Assembly: GCF_003337575.1 (NCBI RefSeq)
Contig: NZ_QPJM01000013.1
Location: 62,001-126,000, forward strand
Source of the DNA: Phyllobacterium bourgognense
GTDB lineage: Bacteria > Pseudomonadota > Alphaproteobacteria > Rhizobiales > Rhizobiaceae
Direction of reading: 5' to 3'
DNA: 64,000 bases
Position numbers and translations under genes: made by a program. Shown piece by piece: positions 37,526 through 46,822 of the stretch (positions are counted from its first letter, which is position 1; each line of letters begins with the position of its first letter). The notes under the pieces were generated by a model that made no database searches, had not been told where the DNA came from, and saw only the letters and a program-made list of their open reading frames with translations.

Positions 37526-40192
37526 CTATTGCTTGGCGAGCTTCTGCGAAGGTTTCTCCCGGTCAAGGTTCTGCAGCTCGATATCGGTGATCGCCACCTT
37601 GCCGCTTTCCTTCGGGAAGACGAGTTTCAGCTCTTTGAGGTTGTTCGTGTCGACACCCTCGAAAGCTTTGAGCGGGATGGCAACCATGTTCATGAGGACC
37701 TTCAACTCACCTTTGTTGGCGAAAACTTCATCGTCCGGATGATCCTTGAGTGGCCGGTCATCCGCCTTTGGTCTTGGCGCATTGTAGGTGGCATTGCTGA
37801 AGTCACTCGCCGTCAGGGTTGCTGTCCTGCCCGCTCCGTCGGTCAGCGTTACCAGCACTTCCTGGCCCGTCGGGCGCACGACGCCGATGCGGAAGGTGAG
37901 CGAATCCATGCCCTTGGCGGAAAGCCCCTTGAGATCGGTGACGAGCGAAGCGTTAGGGTTCGACCAGGCAAGGTCAAGCTGGTCGGCAATAGAGAGCATG
38001 CCGTAGTTTCTCCATTCACCATTGGGATTGATTGCATACTGGAATCCATCCAACAGGCCAGGCTGGCAAATGCTACCAATCGAATAATCATTCCCAATTG
38101 GCATCTCGCACCTTGCAAGGGCCGTAAATCCGTTCAAGCTGATAGTGCCGCCAAGCTCATTGCTGTTGACACTGTCATCTCGTTCGAAACGGGCGATGAG
38201 CTTGCGGCTGGGCGCGCCCTTTTGCACAGTCAAAACGATATGTTCATCGCAGGGCCCATCTGTCGAGGGGCAAGCAGCATTGGGCAATTGGGCTGTGCCA
38301 TTCCAATAGGCAGCAAATTTGTGTTCGCCGCCGACATGATAGCGCATGAAGGAATTGATGAGAAAACTGCCGCCGCGGCGCTGATCGACCCTGTTAAGGC
38401 GCATGGGATGCGACCGATTGTCTGCACAATAGGACACTTTGTCATTGTAATCCATATCATCATCCTTCCATTCCGTATTGTAGAAATTGTGGTTGGCGCC
38501 AGATACCTGGATTTGATAGCGCGGTGCCGTGTCGGCTACAGGGCCGAAACGGTTATGGTCGTACGATCTTGCACCGTGGAGAAAACCAACATCGCCATCA
38601 CAGGTGGGCAGCAAGTTGGCGAGAGGCACATTGTTCACGCCGAGATTGCCATTATTGTCCATCGGCGCCAGCATGAATGCACCCTTGAAGTCGTAAGGAG
38701 GAATGGTTTCCCGGCCGGCAGCATAGAAGATATTGTATTTGGTGACCGCTTCCTCGAACGTCATTTTAGCGCCATCGTTCGGCTGGTTTTCTTCATTGTT
38801 GTCGTTCGTATCGTTTGTCTGACCTTCATCGTTCACAACCGGCTGTGCGGTTGCTGGTACGACCGTTGCGAGAAAATCAGGAAATGCGGCGCTTAAGGTG
38901 AAATGACCGGCGAGCAGAAGGGTTTTGATGGACTCGGCGTCAGGCAATAATCCGCCAACAAATGGCGATTCTTTATATCGTTCGTAGATGACCTTGAATT
39001 GTGTCTCGTCGATGCTGGCCGTTGGTTCCTTCTCCACCATTTCTGTGGTCGCGGGTATAATCGTGGTCAGCAACTCGGGAAAAACGGTGCTGAAGGGAGT
39101 TGGACCGGCGAGCATAAGGGTTTTCAGGGTCTCGGCGTCCGGTAATGATGCACCAGTAAGCGTTGCTTTAGCTCGTTCGTAGACGAGTGTGAATCTCTCC
39201 TCATCGATGTGGGCTGGTACGACTTTCTCGATCTTCGCGACAGCAGGTGTGACGACCGGTTGCGTCGGTGCGGGTGTCACTGCGGCGACAAGGTCCGGAT
39301 AGTCGTCCGCGAAGAAATCGGGGTCAGCCTCCAACGCTTTTATCAGATCGCCCGGGCTGACCCCCACCCGTGTCTGATTGTATTTTATGGCATTGGAAAC
39401 ACCCTGGCCGCCGCGCGAATGGCCCATGATGCCGACGCGGGTGAAATCGAGCTTGCCTTTCAGGAAATTGAGGGGGCCGGTTTCACCGGATTCGTTGACC
39501 TGACCTTTCTTGTCGATCTCTTGCAAACGATCGAGCGTACCGAGGATCAGCTGCGCGCGTGCCTGGCCTTCCCGATCTCCCATCAAATTGCCATTGATCG
39601 CATTTCCATCGACTGAAAGAACGACATAGCCATGGCTTGCCAGTTCCTCAGCGAGATAATCGTAACCCTTGTAACTGGGATCTGACGAGGAATGTTGGCC
39701 ATGTTCGAAGATTATGACGGGAAAGCGCCCTTTGGACGCAAGTGGGCTGACCGGGTCCTGCGGATAGCGCATCCAGCCGGCAACCTGGGAGATCATGACC
39801 TGATCATCACTGGCCGAGGTCAGGTCATGTGCCACCGAAGCAACAAGATGGCCGAGATCATAGTCCATCTCAGGCGACGACCGGAACGTCGCTCCGCCGG
39901 CGGTATCGGGCGCGATTTCGGTAAAGCGCCCGATTTTCGTTGGCAGTGGAATGGCAAGGCCGCCGGTGGTTATGGGCTCCTGCGCTGGACTGCCAACGGT
40001 CACCGTGCCTGTAACCGGCCCGTCCGTGGTAACTGTCGTCTTTACCGGCGGCGGCACATCGAATGTCGAGCCGGTGGCCGGTGTCTTATCCTCATTGCAG
40101 CCTGATAAAGCGCCAACCAGCAGTGCCGATATGCACGCTGTTTGTGCAAGTCTGCACGCCAAGCGCGTGCCGGGTTTCAACCATTGCGTCAT
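37526..40192 (-). CDS. Large lipoprotein alpha/beta hydrolase with a duplicated insert
   Basis: The 888-residue lipoprotein has a signal peptide ending LLVGALSGC with lipidated C32. An alpha/beta hydrolase domain follows: RFPVIIFEHGQHSSSD (oxyanion strand), then GIMGHSRGGQGVSNA with the nucleophile-elbow Ser. After the elbow comes an insert of two tandem 65-residue units (329-393 and 394-456: IDEERFTLVYERAK and IDETQFKVIYERYK, each with LPDAE, LAG, FP-D/E-LLAT). Then a Thr/Asn/Asp-rich linker and the rest of the fold (DFKGAFMLAPMD; SGANHNFYNTEW with a possible catalytic His). The C-terminal quarter is beta-rich. Presumably anchored to the envelope and acting on an extracellular or periplasmic ester; substrate unknown. 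Confidence 0.82.
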   Translation of the reverse strand: MTQWLKPGTRLACRLAQTACISALLVGALSGCNEDKTPATGSTFDVPPPVKTTVTTDGPVTGTVTVGSPAQEPITTGGLAIPLPTKIGRFTEIAPDTAGGATFRSSPEMDYDLGHLVASVAHDLTSASDDQVMISQVAGWMRYPQDPVSPLASKGRFPVIIFEHGQHSSSDPSYKGYDYLAEELASHGYVVLSVDGNAINGNLMGDREGQARAQLILGTLDRLQEIDKKGQVNESGETGPLNFLKGKLDFTRVGIMGHSRGGQGVSNAIKYNQTRVGVSPGDLIKALEADPDFFADDYPDLVAAVTPAPTQPVVTPAVAKIEKVVPAHIDEERFTLVYERAKATLTGASLPDAETLKTLMLAGPTPFSTVFPELLTTIIPATTEMVEKEPTASIDETQFKVIYERYKESPFVGGLLPDAESIKTLLLAGHFTLSAAFPDFLATVVPATAQPVVNDEGQTNDTNDNNEENQPNDGAKMTFEEAVTKYNIFYAAGRETIPPYDFKGAFMLAPMDNNGNLGVNNVPLANLLPTCDGDVGFLHGARSYDHNRFGPVADTAPRYQIQVSGANHNFYNTEWKDDDMDYNDKVSYCADNRSHPMRLNRVDQRRGGSFLINSFMRYHVGGEHKFAAYWNGTAQLPNAACPSTDGPCDEHIVLTVQKGAPSRKLIARFERDDSVNSNELGGTISLNGFTALARCEMPIGNDYSIGSICQPGLLDGFQYAINPNGEWRNYGMLSIADQLDLAWSNPNASLVTDLKGLSAKGMDSLTFRIGVVRPTGQEVLVTLTDGAGRTATLTASDFSNATYNAPRPKADDRPLKDHPDDEVFANKGELKVLMNMVAIPLKAFEGVDTNNLKELKLVFPKESGKVAITDIELQNLDREKPSQKLAKQ
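38830..39208 (-). repeat. Tandem duplication encoding the insert of the lipoprotein hydrolase
   Basis: Two coding units, 39014-39208 and about 38830-39013, encode protein segments similar at roughly half of positions. The DNA is diverged, so the duplication is not recent. A third, fainter relative may precede them (PGDLIKALEADPDFFADDYPDL, about 39270-39350). Confidence 0.8.
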
Positions 40193-40382
40193 TGTAAATA
40201 ATTCCCTCAACTGGAGGTCGTATTTTGAAAATAATCGACCGTGAAATGACAAAAATATAAGGTGGCAACATTCATACGCCCTGCAGGAAACTCATGCGCA
40301 CAGGCTCGCATCAAATGATCACAGCAAGGATCGTGCCAGTTCGGGCCTCAAGGGATTCGCAGGCGTAGAAGCGCCTCCCTCT
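40193..40382. other. Intergenic stretch upstream of the lipoprotein hydrolase
   Basis: I see no gene here. It must hold the promoter of the lipoprotein gene, but no convincing -35/-10 pair was recognised. Together with the next entries it covers the 470-bp gap before the helicase. Confidence 0.5.
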
Positions 40383-40493
40383 CCGTCATCCTCGGGCTTG
40401 ACCAGAGGACCCACACTTCGTGTTAAAACAAGAAGTCAACGCTGCAATTTGCAAGTTCCCAATGGGTCCTCGGGTCAAGCCCGAGGATGACGG
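40383..40493. repeat. 31-bp near-perfect inverted repeat with a 49-bp loop
   Basis: The left arm CCGTCATCCTCGGGCTTGAC (from 40383) reads on to the ACCCA side at 40413. The right arm, 40463-40493, reads TGGGTCCTCGGGTCAAGCCC then GAGGATGACGG. Elements with GTCATCCTCGGGCTTGACC are common between genes of rhizobial genomes. From 40494 to 40560 a loose repeat of GGAGAGG-AGTGGCCA follows, which is probably decay product. Confidence 0.85.
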
Positions 40494-40611
40494 AGAGGAA
40501 GTGGCCATGGATTCCGGAGAGGGAGTGGCCACGGACGACGGAGAGGCCGAAGATGAGATAATTCAGAGAGGTGGACGATGGGAAAATGCGGAAGAACACC
40601 TCTGCAGGCAT

Positions 40612-40645
40612 AAAAAAAGCTCCATCGCGAGATGGAGCTCTTTTA
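40612..40645 (-). terminator. Rho-independent terminator of the DEAD-box helicase gene
   Basis: GCTCCATC (40619-40626) pairs with GATGGAGC (40631-40638) around GCGA. On the minus strand the stem is followed by seven Ts. It lies 20 bp after the helicase stop. Confidence 0.9.
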
Positions 40646-40665
40646 GATTATGCGAATGTATTGAA

Positions 40666-42585
40666 CTACTCGCCGCCGCTGGTCGCGGCTTTCCGTGCCT
40701 TCTTGGCTTTGTACTTGTCGAAGCCATGCAGTTCGCCGGGCTTGCGTTCCTTTGGGGCCTTCTTTGGCTTTTCTGTGGTCCAGCCTTCCGGCTTTGCCTT
40801 GGCTGGCTTGGCCGCCCAATCGGTCCTGGGTTTCTCGTCGTTGGAGCGCGGCTTGCGATCATCGAATTCGCGCTTCTCGCCGAATTGCTTCTTCGGCTTG
40901 AAGTCGCCGCCCTCAGTGCGACGCGGCGATGAAGGGCCGGCGCCTTCGCTGCGGGTGATGTTCACACCCTTTTCGCCGGTGCCATACTGCTTGATCCGCG
41001 CCATGAACGCATCTGCCTTGCTGGCGGTGATCTCGAAGCGGGTTTCTGTCTCGAGGATCTTGATCGAGCCGACATCGGTCTTGGTGATATCGCCGGCCTT
41101 GCAAATCAGCGGCAGGAGCCAGCGCGGCTCGGCGCGCTGCTTGCGGCCAACGCTCAAGGAAAACCATGCTCCGCTTTCGAACTGTTCGAAACGATCCGAG
41201 CGCGACGTGCGCTCGCCGCGGCCCGGACGATCCTCGAAGCTGCCTTTGCGGATCGGTTCAAGGACATGCGACGGCGTGTTGGAGAGTTCTTCCGGGGCAG
41301 GGCGCGCTGCCATCTGCTGGCGCAGCCAGGCAGCGGCGATCTGTTCGGCTGAATGCAGGCCGAGCAATTCGGCTACATAGCCGGCCTCTTCCTCGCTCAC
41401 GACTTCCGTCAAGGAAGGATCGTTGAGAATGCGGTCATGGTTGCGCTTGTTGATGGCGTCTGCATCCGGCGGTGGCACCATTGTCGTCGACAGCTTGGCG
41501 CCCTGCAACAGGCGCTCGGCGGTGCGGCGGCGCGATGCCGGCACGATCAAGACGCAGATGCCTTTGCGGCCAGCACGTCCGGTGCGGCCGCTGCGATGCA
41601 GGAGCGTCTCGGAGTTGTTCGGCAGGTCGGCATGGATGACGAGGTCGAGATTGGGCAGATCGATGCCGCGCGCCGCAACATCGGTCGCAACGCAAACCCG
41701 GGCACGGCCATCGCGCATCGCCTGCAGGGCGTTGGTGCGTTCGGCCTGGCTCAATTCGCCTGAAAGGGAAACGACGGAAAAGCCACGATTGGACAGGCGG
41801 CTGGTCAGGTGCTTCACCGCCTCGCGGGTCGAGCCGAAAATAATGGTGTTTTGCGCATCGTAGAAGAGCAGGGAATTGATGATGGCGTTTTCGCGCTCAC
41901 GCGGTGCCACCGGCATGATGTGATACTCGATATCCGCGTGCTGCTCGCGGTCGCTCGTGGCGGAAATGCGCAGGGCGTCTTTCTGGAACTGCTTGGCGAG
42001 CAAAGCGATGGGTTTTGGCACTGTAGCCGAGAACATCAGGGTGCGGCGGTCTTTCGGCGCTTCGCCGAGAATGAATTCGAGGTCTTCGCGGAAACCGAGA
42101 TCGAGCATCTCGTCGGCTTCATCGAGCACGACTGCGCGCAGTTCCTTCATGTCGAGCGAACCGCGGGTGATATGGTCGCGCAAACGGCCGGGTGTCCCGA
42201 CGACGATATGCGCGCCCTGTTGCAGCGCACGGCGTTCCTTGGTCATGTCCATGCCACCAACGCAGGAAGCGATGCGCGCGCCGGTGGGCTCATAGAGCCA
42301 TTCAAGTTCGCGCCGAACCTGCAATGCCAGTTCGCGCGTCGGGGCGATGACCAGTGCGTAAGGTGCGCCGATGGAGGTGAAGCGATCTTCGCCTTCAAGC
42401 AAGGTCGGTGCGATGGCGATACCGAAGGCGACAGTCTTGCCGGACCCCGTCTGGGCGGAGACCAGAAGGTCGGCGCTTGTCGCTTCCGGAGCCAGAACAG
42501 CGGTCTGCACCGGCGTCAGGGTCTCGTAGCCACGGGCTGCCAATGCACCGGACAACGCCGGGGCGATAGAATCAAAAATAGTCAT
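40666..42585 (-). CDS. DEAD-box ATP-dependent RNA helicase (DbpA/CsdA-like)
   Basis: The 639-residue helicase starts MTIFDSIAPALSGAL. RecA domain 1 contains the Q motif (ALAARGYETLTPVQ), SAQTGSGKT, PTRELALQ, VLDEADEML and SAT. Domain 2 has HRSGRTGRAGRKG. Near 470-545 a DbpA-type RNA-binding domain is visible (WLLPLICKAGDITKTDVGSIKILETETRFEI as a block), followed by a Lys/Arg/Asp-rich disordered tail ending KKARKAATSGGE. It probably helps ribosome assembly or mRNA decay, perhaps in the cold. It has its own strong terminator. An earlier in-frame ATG at 42651 is less likely. Confidence 0.92.
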   Translation of the reverse strand: MTIFDSIAPALSGALAARGYETLTPVQTAVLAPEATSADLLVSAQTGSGKTVAFGIAIAPTLLEGEDRFTSIGAPYALVIAPTRELALQVRRELEWLYEPTGARIASCVGGMDMTKERRALQQGAHIVVGTPGRLRDHITRGSLDMKELRAVVLDEADEMLDLGFREDLEFILGEAPKDRRTLMFSATVPKPIALLAKQFQKDALRISATSDREQHADIEYHIMPVAPRERENAIINSLLFYDAQNTIIFGSTREAVKHLTSRLSNRGFSVVSLSGELSQAERTNALQAMRDGRARVCVATDVAARGIDLPNLDLVIHADLPNNSETLLHRSGRTGRAGRKGICVLIVPASRRRTAERLLQGAKLSTTMVPPPDADAINKRNHDRILNDPSLTEVVSEEEAGYVAELLGLHSAEQIAAAWLRQQMAARPAPEELSNTPSHVLEPIRKGSFEDRPGRGERTSRSDRFEQFESGAWFSLSVGRKQRAEPRWLLPLICKAGDITKTDVGSIKILETETRFEITASKADAFMARIKQYGTGEKGVNITRSEGAGPSSPRRTEGGDFKPKKQFGEKREFDDRKPRSNDEKPRTDWAAKPAKAKPEGWTTEKPKKAPKERKPGELHGFDKYKAKKARKAATSGGE

Positions 42586-42735
42586 CAATGAACTTTCAGT
42601 GCTGGTTTGGGCGTGTGGTTGGCTCGGCGTCAATGGGAGCACGAGCGGCACGCATGTAGCTTTGTTGCGCTCTCGTAGAGCCTGCGACGCGTTCCGTCAA
42701 TGCCAAGAAACGCATAGCTCCCATCCGCACTCCCG

Positions 42736-43212
42736 TCAGGAGGTGAAGCCCGCACGTTTCAAACGCACAATAGCGAGGTCGAGCGCGGAAAGAAAGCTCG
42801 AACGGTCTTTCGGGGAAAATGGCCGCGGACCGCCGGTGATCTGCCCGGCGGAGCGCAGTTCGTCCATGAGATTGCGTGTTGCGAGTGTGTTGCCGATGGA
42901 GGCTTCGGTAAAGGCGCGCCCGGTCGGCGAAATGGCGTCGGCCCCGGCTTTGACGCAGCGGCTGGCGAGCGGAATGTCCGCCGTAACCACCACATCGCCG
43001 CGCGAGACACGCTCCGCGATCCAGTCGTCGGCTGCGTCGAAACCATCGCTGACGATGACACGCTCGATCATCGGATCGCGCGGAATTGCCATCATCGAGT
43101 TGGAGACGACGAAGGTCTTGACGCCATAACGCTCGGCAACGCGGTAAACTTCCGCCTTGACCGGGCAGGCATCGGCGTCGACATAGATCGTGATCTTTTT
43201 CTCTTGTGTCAT
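42736..43212 (-). CDS. YaiI/YqxD family protein (DUF188)
   Basis: The 158-residue protein starts [30 protein letters not shown]: the VDADACPVK motif and [25 protein letters not shown] (an acidic PIN/NYN-like core) define the DUF188 family. These are predicted nucleases or nucleotide-binding proteins without established role. A TTG two codons upstream is an alternative start, which would overlap the exoD stop. It directly follows exoD on the same strand. Confidence 0.88.
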   Translation of the reverse strand: MTQEKKITIYVDADACPVKAEVYRVAERYGVKTFVVSNSMMAIPRDPMIERVIVSDGFDAADDWIAERVSRGDVVVTADIPLASRCVKAGADAISPTGRAFTEASIGNTLATRNLMDELRSAGQITGGPRPFSPKDRSSFLSALDLAIVRLKRAGFTS

Positions 43213-43214
43213 GT

Positions 43215-43838
43215 TCAACCGAAAATATGCAGGGCCGCGAGCCCAACTGAGGCACCGAGCCCGATGGCGATGCCTGCGGCAAGCGCTGCCACCAAAAGGC
43301 CTGTTCCAAGCCAGACGCCGTCCTGTTCGCCAAGGCCGATGGCCAAAAGAACAATGCTAAGCGCCGGAAGCTGATTGATGAGCGGCACCGGCAGGATGAC
43401 AATCAGCGACATCAGCAGCGCGACGATGCTGACGACACGCTCGACGATCATTTGCGGAACGAACCAATAGCGCGGGCGTGCCAGCTTTTCAAAGCGAACG
43501 AGCATTGGCTCCAGCCTTGCAATGAACCGGCGATACGTTTCGACCTGCATTGATTTGCGCCGCATGAAGGCCGGAAACCACGGTTTTTCAAAGCCAAGCA
43601 GCATCTGGATCGAGAGCAGCACCAGCGGAATGCCGAAGATCGTGGAAGTGCCCGGAGGAAGCGGCACAAGATTGAGCGCCGCAAAAAGGATCATCAGCGC
43701 GCCGAAACTGCGCTCAGACAAGGCGTCGAGAATGTCGTCGAACGATATTCTCGTCGCCGGATCCGCGCCGATCTCGACAAGTACTTTGGACAAGCGCCGC
43801 GTATCCGGATCGTACGGCGCGCTATCGTCGCCGCTCAT
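43215..43838 (-). CDS. ExoD family exopolysaccharide-associated membrane protein
   Basis: The 207-residue protein has a cytosolic N terminus ([28 protein letters not shown] is the ExoD opening block) and about four helices. ExoD of Sinorhizobium affects exopolysaccharide production and alkali tolerance; the biochemical activity is unknown. The ATG at 43838 sits at the very edge of repeat copy F, and the apparently longer frame upstream is only the repeat. It is followed at once by the YaiI-like gene. Confidence 0.85.
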   Translation of the reverse strand: MSGDDSAPYDPDTRRLSKVLVEIGADPATRISFDDILDALSERSFGALMILFAALNLVPLPPGTSTIFGIPLVLLSIQMLLGFEKPWFPAFMRRKSMQVETYRRFIARLEPMLVRFEKLARPRYWFVPQMIVERVVSIVALLMSLIVILPVPLINQLPALSIVLLAIGLGEQDGVWLGTGLLVAALAAGIAIGLGASVGLAALHIFG

Positions 43839-43936
43839 CGATATCCACGCTCTGACGGCTTGCAAATGGCGTTTTTCTGCGCTCCGGTGCTTGAAAACCA
43901 CCATTTTCGTCGCGTCATGGCATGAATCTCAACAGT
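43839..43936. repeat. Palindromic dispersed repeat, copy F (type I, internally deleted)
   Basis: It keeps the outer and middle arms (GCAAATGGCGTTTTTCTGCG ... TGAAAACCACCATTTTCG) but lacks the central CACGTAC...GTACGCTGCGCTCCGGTGC, so both sides are joined at CTCCGGTGC. It is about 45 bp shorter than complete copies and lies between the exoD start and the stop of the upstream dehydrogenase gene. Confidence 0.9.
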
Positions 43937-43952
43937 CATGCGTGGAGGACAT

Positions 43953-44834
43953 TCAGCGCGTCGGAACGGGATGTTCGCCGCGATAATCATAGAAGCCGCG
44001 GCCGGCCTTGCGTCCGAGCCAACCGGCTTCGACATATTTTACCAGGAGCGGGCAGGGGCGATATTTGGAATCCGCCAGGCCGTCATACAGCACCTGCATG
44101 ATCGACAGGCAGGTATCGAGGCCGATGAAATCGGCCAGCTGCAACGGTCCCATCGGGTGATTGGCGCCGAGTTTCATCGCGGTATCGATGGCATCGACCG
44201 AGCCGACGCCCTCATAGAGCACATAGATCGCTTCGTTGATCATCGGCAAAAGGATGCGATTGACGATGAATGCCGGGAAATCCTCCGATACGGTAATGGT
44301 CTTGTCGAGGCTGGCGACAAATTCGCGGGCACTTTCGAACGTGACGTTTTCCGTTGCAATGCCTCGAATAAGCTCGACGAGATGCATCACCGGAACCGGG
44401 TTCATGAAGTGAATCCCGATGAATCGTTCCGGACGATCAGTGGTCGCAGCAAGGCGTGTGATCGATATCGACGAGGTGTTGGTGGCGAGGATGGCTTCCG
44501 GATTGAGGTTTGGACACAGCTGCGCGAAAATCTTGCGTTTTACGGTCTCGTCTTCCGTTGCTGCCTCAATGGCAAGATCAACACCGGAAAGGTCCTCCAT
44601 CCGCAATGCCGGACGGATACGTGACATTCCCTTGACGCGCTCGGCTTCCTCGAGCTTGCCGTGGGAAACAGAGCGGGCCATGTTGCCGTTAACGGTCGCG
44701 AGGGCTTTTTCGATCTGTTCGGCCGACTGGTCATGGATCAAAACATCGTATCCAGCCAAAGCGCAGACATGTGCGATGCCGCTACCCATCTGCCCTGCGC
44801 CAACAATGCCTACGGTCTTGATCGTGCCAGCCAT
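43953..44834 (-). CDS. 3-hydroxybutyryl-CoA dehydrogenase
   Basis: The 293-residue NAD-dependent 3-hydroxyacyl-CoA dehydrogenase starts MAGTIKTVGIVGAGQMGSGIAH with the Rossmann loop. Catalytic-region motifs: ATNTSSISITRLA, RFIGIHFMNPVPVM (His), and LIVNRILLPMINEA-like VNRILLPMINEA. It oxidises 3-hydroxybutyryl-CoA or the reverse, in butyrate/PHB or fatty-acid metabolism. It lies 105 bp after etfA on the same strand with a hairpin between, so it is likely expressed partly by readthrough. Confidence 0.93.
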   Translation of the reverse strand: MAGTIKTVGIVGAGQMGSGIAHVCALAGYDVLIHDQSAEQIEKALATVNGNMARSVSHGKLEEAERVKGMSRIRPALRMEDLSGVDLAIEAATEDETVKRKIFAQLCPNLNPEAILATNTSSISITRLAATTDRPERFIGIHFMNPVPVMHLVELIRGIATENVTFESAREFVASLDKTITVSEDFPAFIVNRILLPMINEAIYVLYEGVGSVDAIDTAMKLGANHPMGPLQLADFIGLDTCLSIMQVLYDGLADSKYRPCPLLVKYVEAGWLGRKAGRGFYDYRGEHPVPTR

Positions 44835-44867
44835 GTTTCCATCCCGTCTTATTATGAATATATCACA

Positions 44868-44906
44868 CAAACTAAATGGCCGGGGTAGCGTTCGTCTACC
44901 CCGGCC
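44868..44906 (-). terminator. Strong hairpin between etfA and the dehydrogenase gene
   Basis: A perfect 11-bp stem, GGCCGGGGTAG (44878-44888) with CTACCCCGGCC (44896-44906). On the minus strand it is followed by ATTTAGTTTGTG, a weak U-rich tract. It may be a partial terminator or an mRNA-stabilising end for etfBA. Confidence 0.7.
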
Positions 44907-44939
44907 AAGCAATTTCATTTTAAAGTTCGAACTAAATAA

Positions 44940-45869
44940 TCAAAGGGCCTTTTCGAGCTCCGGCAGGATGACGAAGAGATCGCCGACGAGACCGTAATCA
45001 GCGACCTGGAAGATCGGCGCTTCCTCGTCCTTGTTGATGGCGACGATGACCTTCGAATCCTTCATGCCGGCCAGATGCTGGATCGCGCCGGAAATACCGA
45101 CGGCAATATAGAGATCCGGTGCCACCACCTTGCCGGTCTGGCCAACCTGCCAGTCGTTCGGCGCGTAACCGGCATCCACTGCGGCGCGCGAGGCGCCAAC
45201 GGCGGCACCGAGCTTGTCGGCGACAGGAAGGATGACTTCCTTGAACTTCTCGCTCGAGCCGAGGGCACGGCCACCGGAAATGATGATCCTCGCCGAAGTC
45301 AGCTCTGGACGGTCGCCGCCGGAAAGCTTGGCCTCGACAAACTTCGACAGGCCGGGATTGGCTGCAGCCGAGACATTCTCGACGGAAGCCGAACCACCTT
45401 CACCAGCGGCCGCGAAGGTTGCGGTGCGGACCGTGATGACCTTCTTGGCATCGGTCGCCTGCACGGTCTGGATGGCGTTGCCCGCGTAGATCGGGCGCTT
45501 GAAGGTATCGGCCGAGATCACTTCGATGATGTCCGAGACCTGCATGACGTCGAGCAGGGCGGCAACACGCGGAAGGATGTTCTTGCCGTTGGTGGTGGCG
45601 GCCGCAATGATCGTGTCGTAATTGCCAGCGAGTGAAACGATGAGCGCTGCACTTGCCTCGGCGAGGCGGTTGGCCAGATCGTCACTGTCGGCCAGCAGAA
45701 CCTTTTTGACACCGGCAAGCTTGGCAGCCTGATCGGCGACGCCCTTGGCGCCTTTGCCTGCGACCAGCACATGCACGTCCGGGCCGATGGCAAGCGCTGC
45801 CGTCAGTGCCTTGGCGGTCTGGTCGGAAAGGGTCTCGTTGTCGTGTTCGGCAAAAAGAAGAATAGCCAT
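44940..45869 (-). CDS. etfA: Electron transfer flavoprotein subunit alpha
   Basis: The 309-residue large ETF subunit holds FAD in its C-terminal domain (about 185-309: [74 protein letters not shown]). ETF carries electrons from acyl-CoA dehydrogenases to ETF-ubiquinone oxidoreductase. It follows etfB by 18 bp. Confidence 0.97.
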   Translation of the reverse strand: MAILLFAEHDNETLSDQTAKALTAALAIGPDVHVLVAGKGAKGVADQAAKLAGVKKVLLADSDDLANRLAEASAALIVSLAGNYDTIIAAATTNGKNILPRVAALLDVMQVSDIIEVISADTFKRPIYAGNAIQTVQATDAKKVITVRTATFAAAGEGGSASVENVSAAANPGLSKFVEAKLSGGDRPELTSARIIISGGRALGSSEKFKEVILPVADKLGAAVGASRAAVDAGYAPNDWQVGQTGKVVAPDLYIAVGISGAIQHLAGMKDSKVIVAINKDEEAPIFQVADYGLVGDLFVILPELEKAL

Positions 45870-45887
45870 GGTGAAATTCCTTATCCT

Positions 45888-46640
45888 TTAAATCAGAACG
45901 CCGGCTTCGTTCTTCAGCTTGCTGATGAGTTCAGCCACATCCTTGACCTTGACGCCCGCCTTGCGGCCGCCCGGCTCTTCGGTCTTGATGACCTTGAGGC
46001 GCGGCTTGGTATCGACGCCGTAATCGGCAGCGGACTTTTCATCCAGCGGCTTCTTCTTGGCCTTCATGATGTTGGGCAGCGAAGCATAACGCGGCTGGTT
46101 CAAGCGCAGGTCGGTGGTGACGATCGCCGGAAGCGTGATTTCGATGGTCTGCAGACCGCCATCGACTTCGCGGGTGACCTTGGCATTGTCGCTACCGAGC
46201 TCGACCTTCGAGGCGAAGGTGCCCTGGCTCCATCCGAGCAGCGCCGCAAGCATCTGACCGGTCTGGTTGGCATCGTCATCGATAGCCTGCTTGCCGAGGA
46301 TGACCAGCTTTGGCTGTTCGGCATCGACGACGCTTTTCAGGATCTTGGCGACGGCGAGCGGCTCGACGATATCGTCGACCTTGACCAGAATGCCGCGGTC
46401 GGCACCCATAGCGAGCGCGGTGCGGATGGTTTCCTGCGCCTGCGCCGGTCCGATCGATACGACGACGACTTCCTCTACCTTGCCGGCTTCCTTCAGACGG
46501 AGCGCTTCCTCGACCGCGATTTCGTCGAACGGGTTCATCGACATCTTCACATTGGCAAGTTCAACGCCGGAGCCGTCGCCTTTAACCCTGATCTTCACGT
46601 TGTAATCGACTACCCGCTTTACCGGTACGAGGACTTTCAT
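45888..46640 (-). CDS. etfB: Electron transfer flavoprotein subunit beta
   Basis: The 250-residue small ETF subunit binds AMP. It starts [41 protein letters not shown] and the recognition-loop region [17 protein letters not shown] are typical. First gene of the etfB-etfA(-dehydrogenase) transcription unit, preceded by a promoter with a palindrome around its -35 box (46757-46797). Confidence 0.97.
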   Translation of the reverse strand: MKVLVPVKRVVDYNVKIRVKGDGSGVELANVKMSMNPFDEIAVEEALRLKEAGKVEEVVVVSIGPAQAQETIRTALAMGADRGILVKVDDIVEPLAVAKILKSVVDAEQPKLVILGKQAIDDDANQTGQMLAALLGWSQGTFASKVELGSDNAKVTREVDGGLQTIEITLPAIVTTDLRLNQPRYASLPNIMKAKKKPLDEKSAADYGVDTKPRLKVIKTEEPGGRKAGVKVKDVAELISKLKNEAGVLI

Positions 46641-46756
46641 AGGGATTCCCTCTCAAATAAACGAAGGACAGATTTACTGTCCGGTGGTGCTACCCGCTTG
46701 CCGGAAGCCGACATGGAGGTGAGAAAAACGACACTGCCGCGTCTGAGTTGCGCGGG

Positions 46757-46797
46757 ACCGTAAATATGAGCGACGTAAAGGTCAATCTGCTTACGTC
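46757..46797 (-). promoter_or_regulatory. Promoter and candidate operator of etfBA
   Basis: On the minus strand TTGACC (46780-46785), 17 bp, TACGGT (46757-46762). A perfect 7-bp inverted repeat GACGTAA / TTACGTC (46772-46778 and 46791-46797, 12-bp spacer) brackets the -35 box. This resembles a repressor site; motifs with TTTACGT halves are known for LiuR-type regulators of acyl-CoA genes, but the match here is only partial. Confidence 0.5.
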
Positions 46798-46822
46798 AGT
46801 TCAACCGATTGAATGAAAACGA

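Noticed and set aside
40494-40560. Small acidic peptide gene (DSGEGVATDDGEAEDE)
   Set aside because: It arises from a short decayed DNA repeat next to an inverted repeat; no ribosome site or conservation argument.
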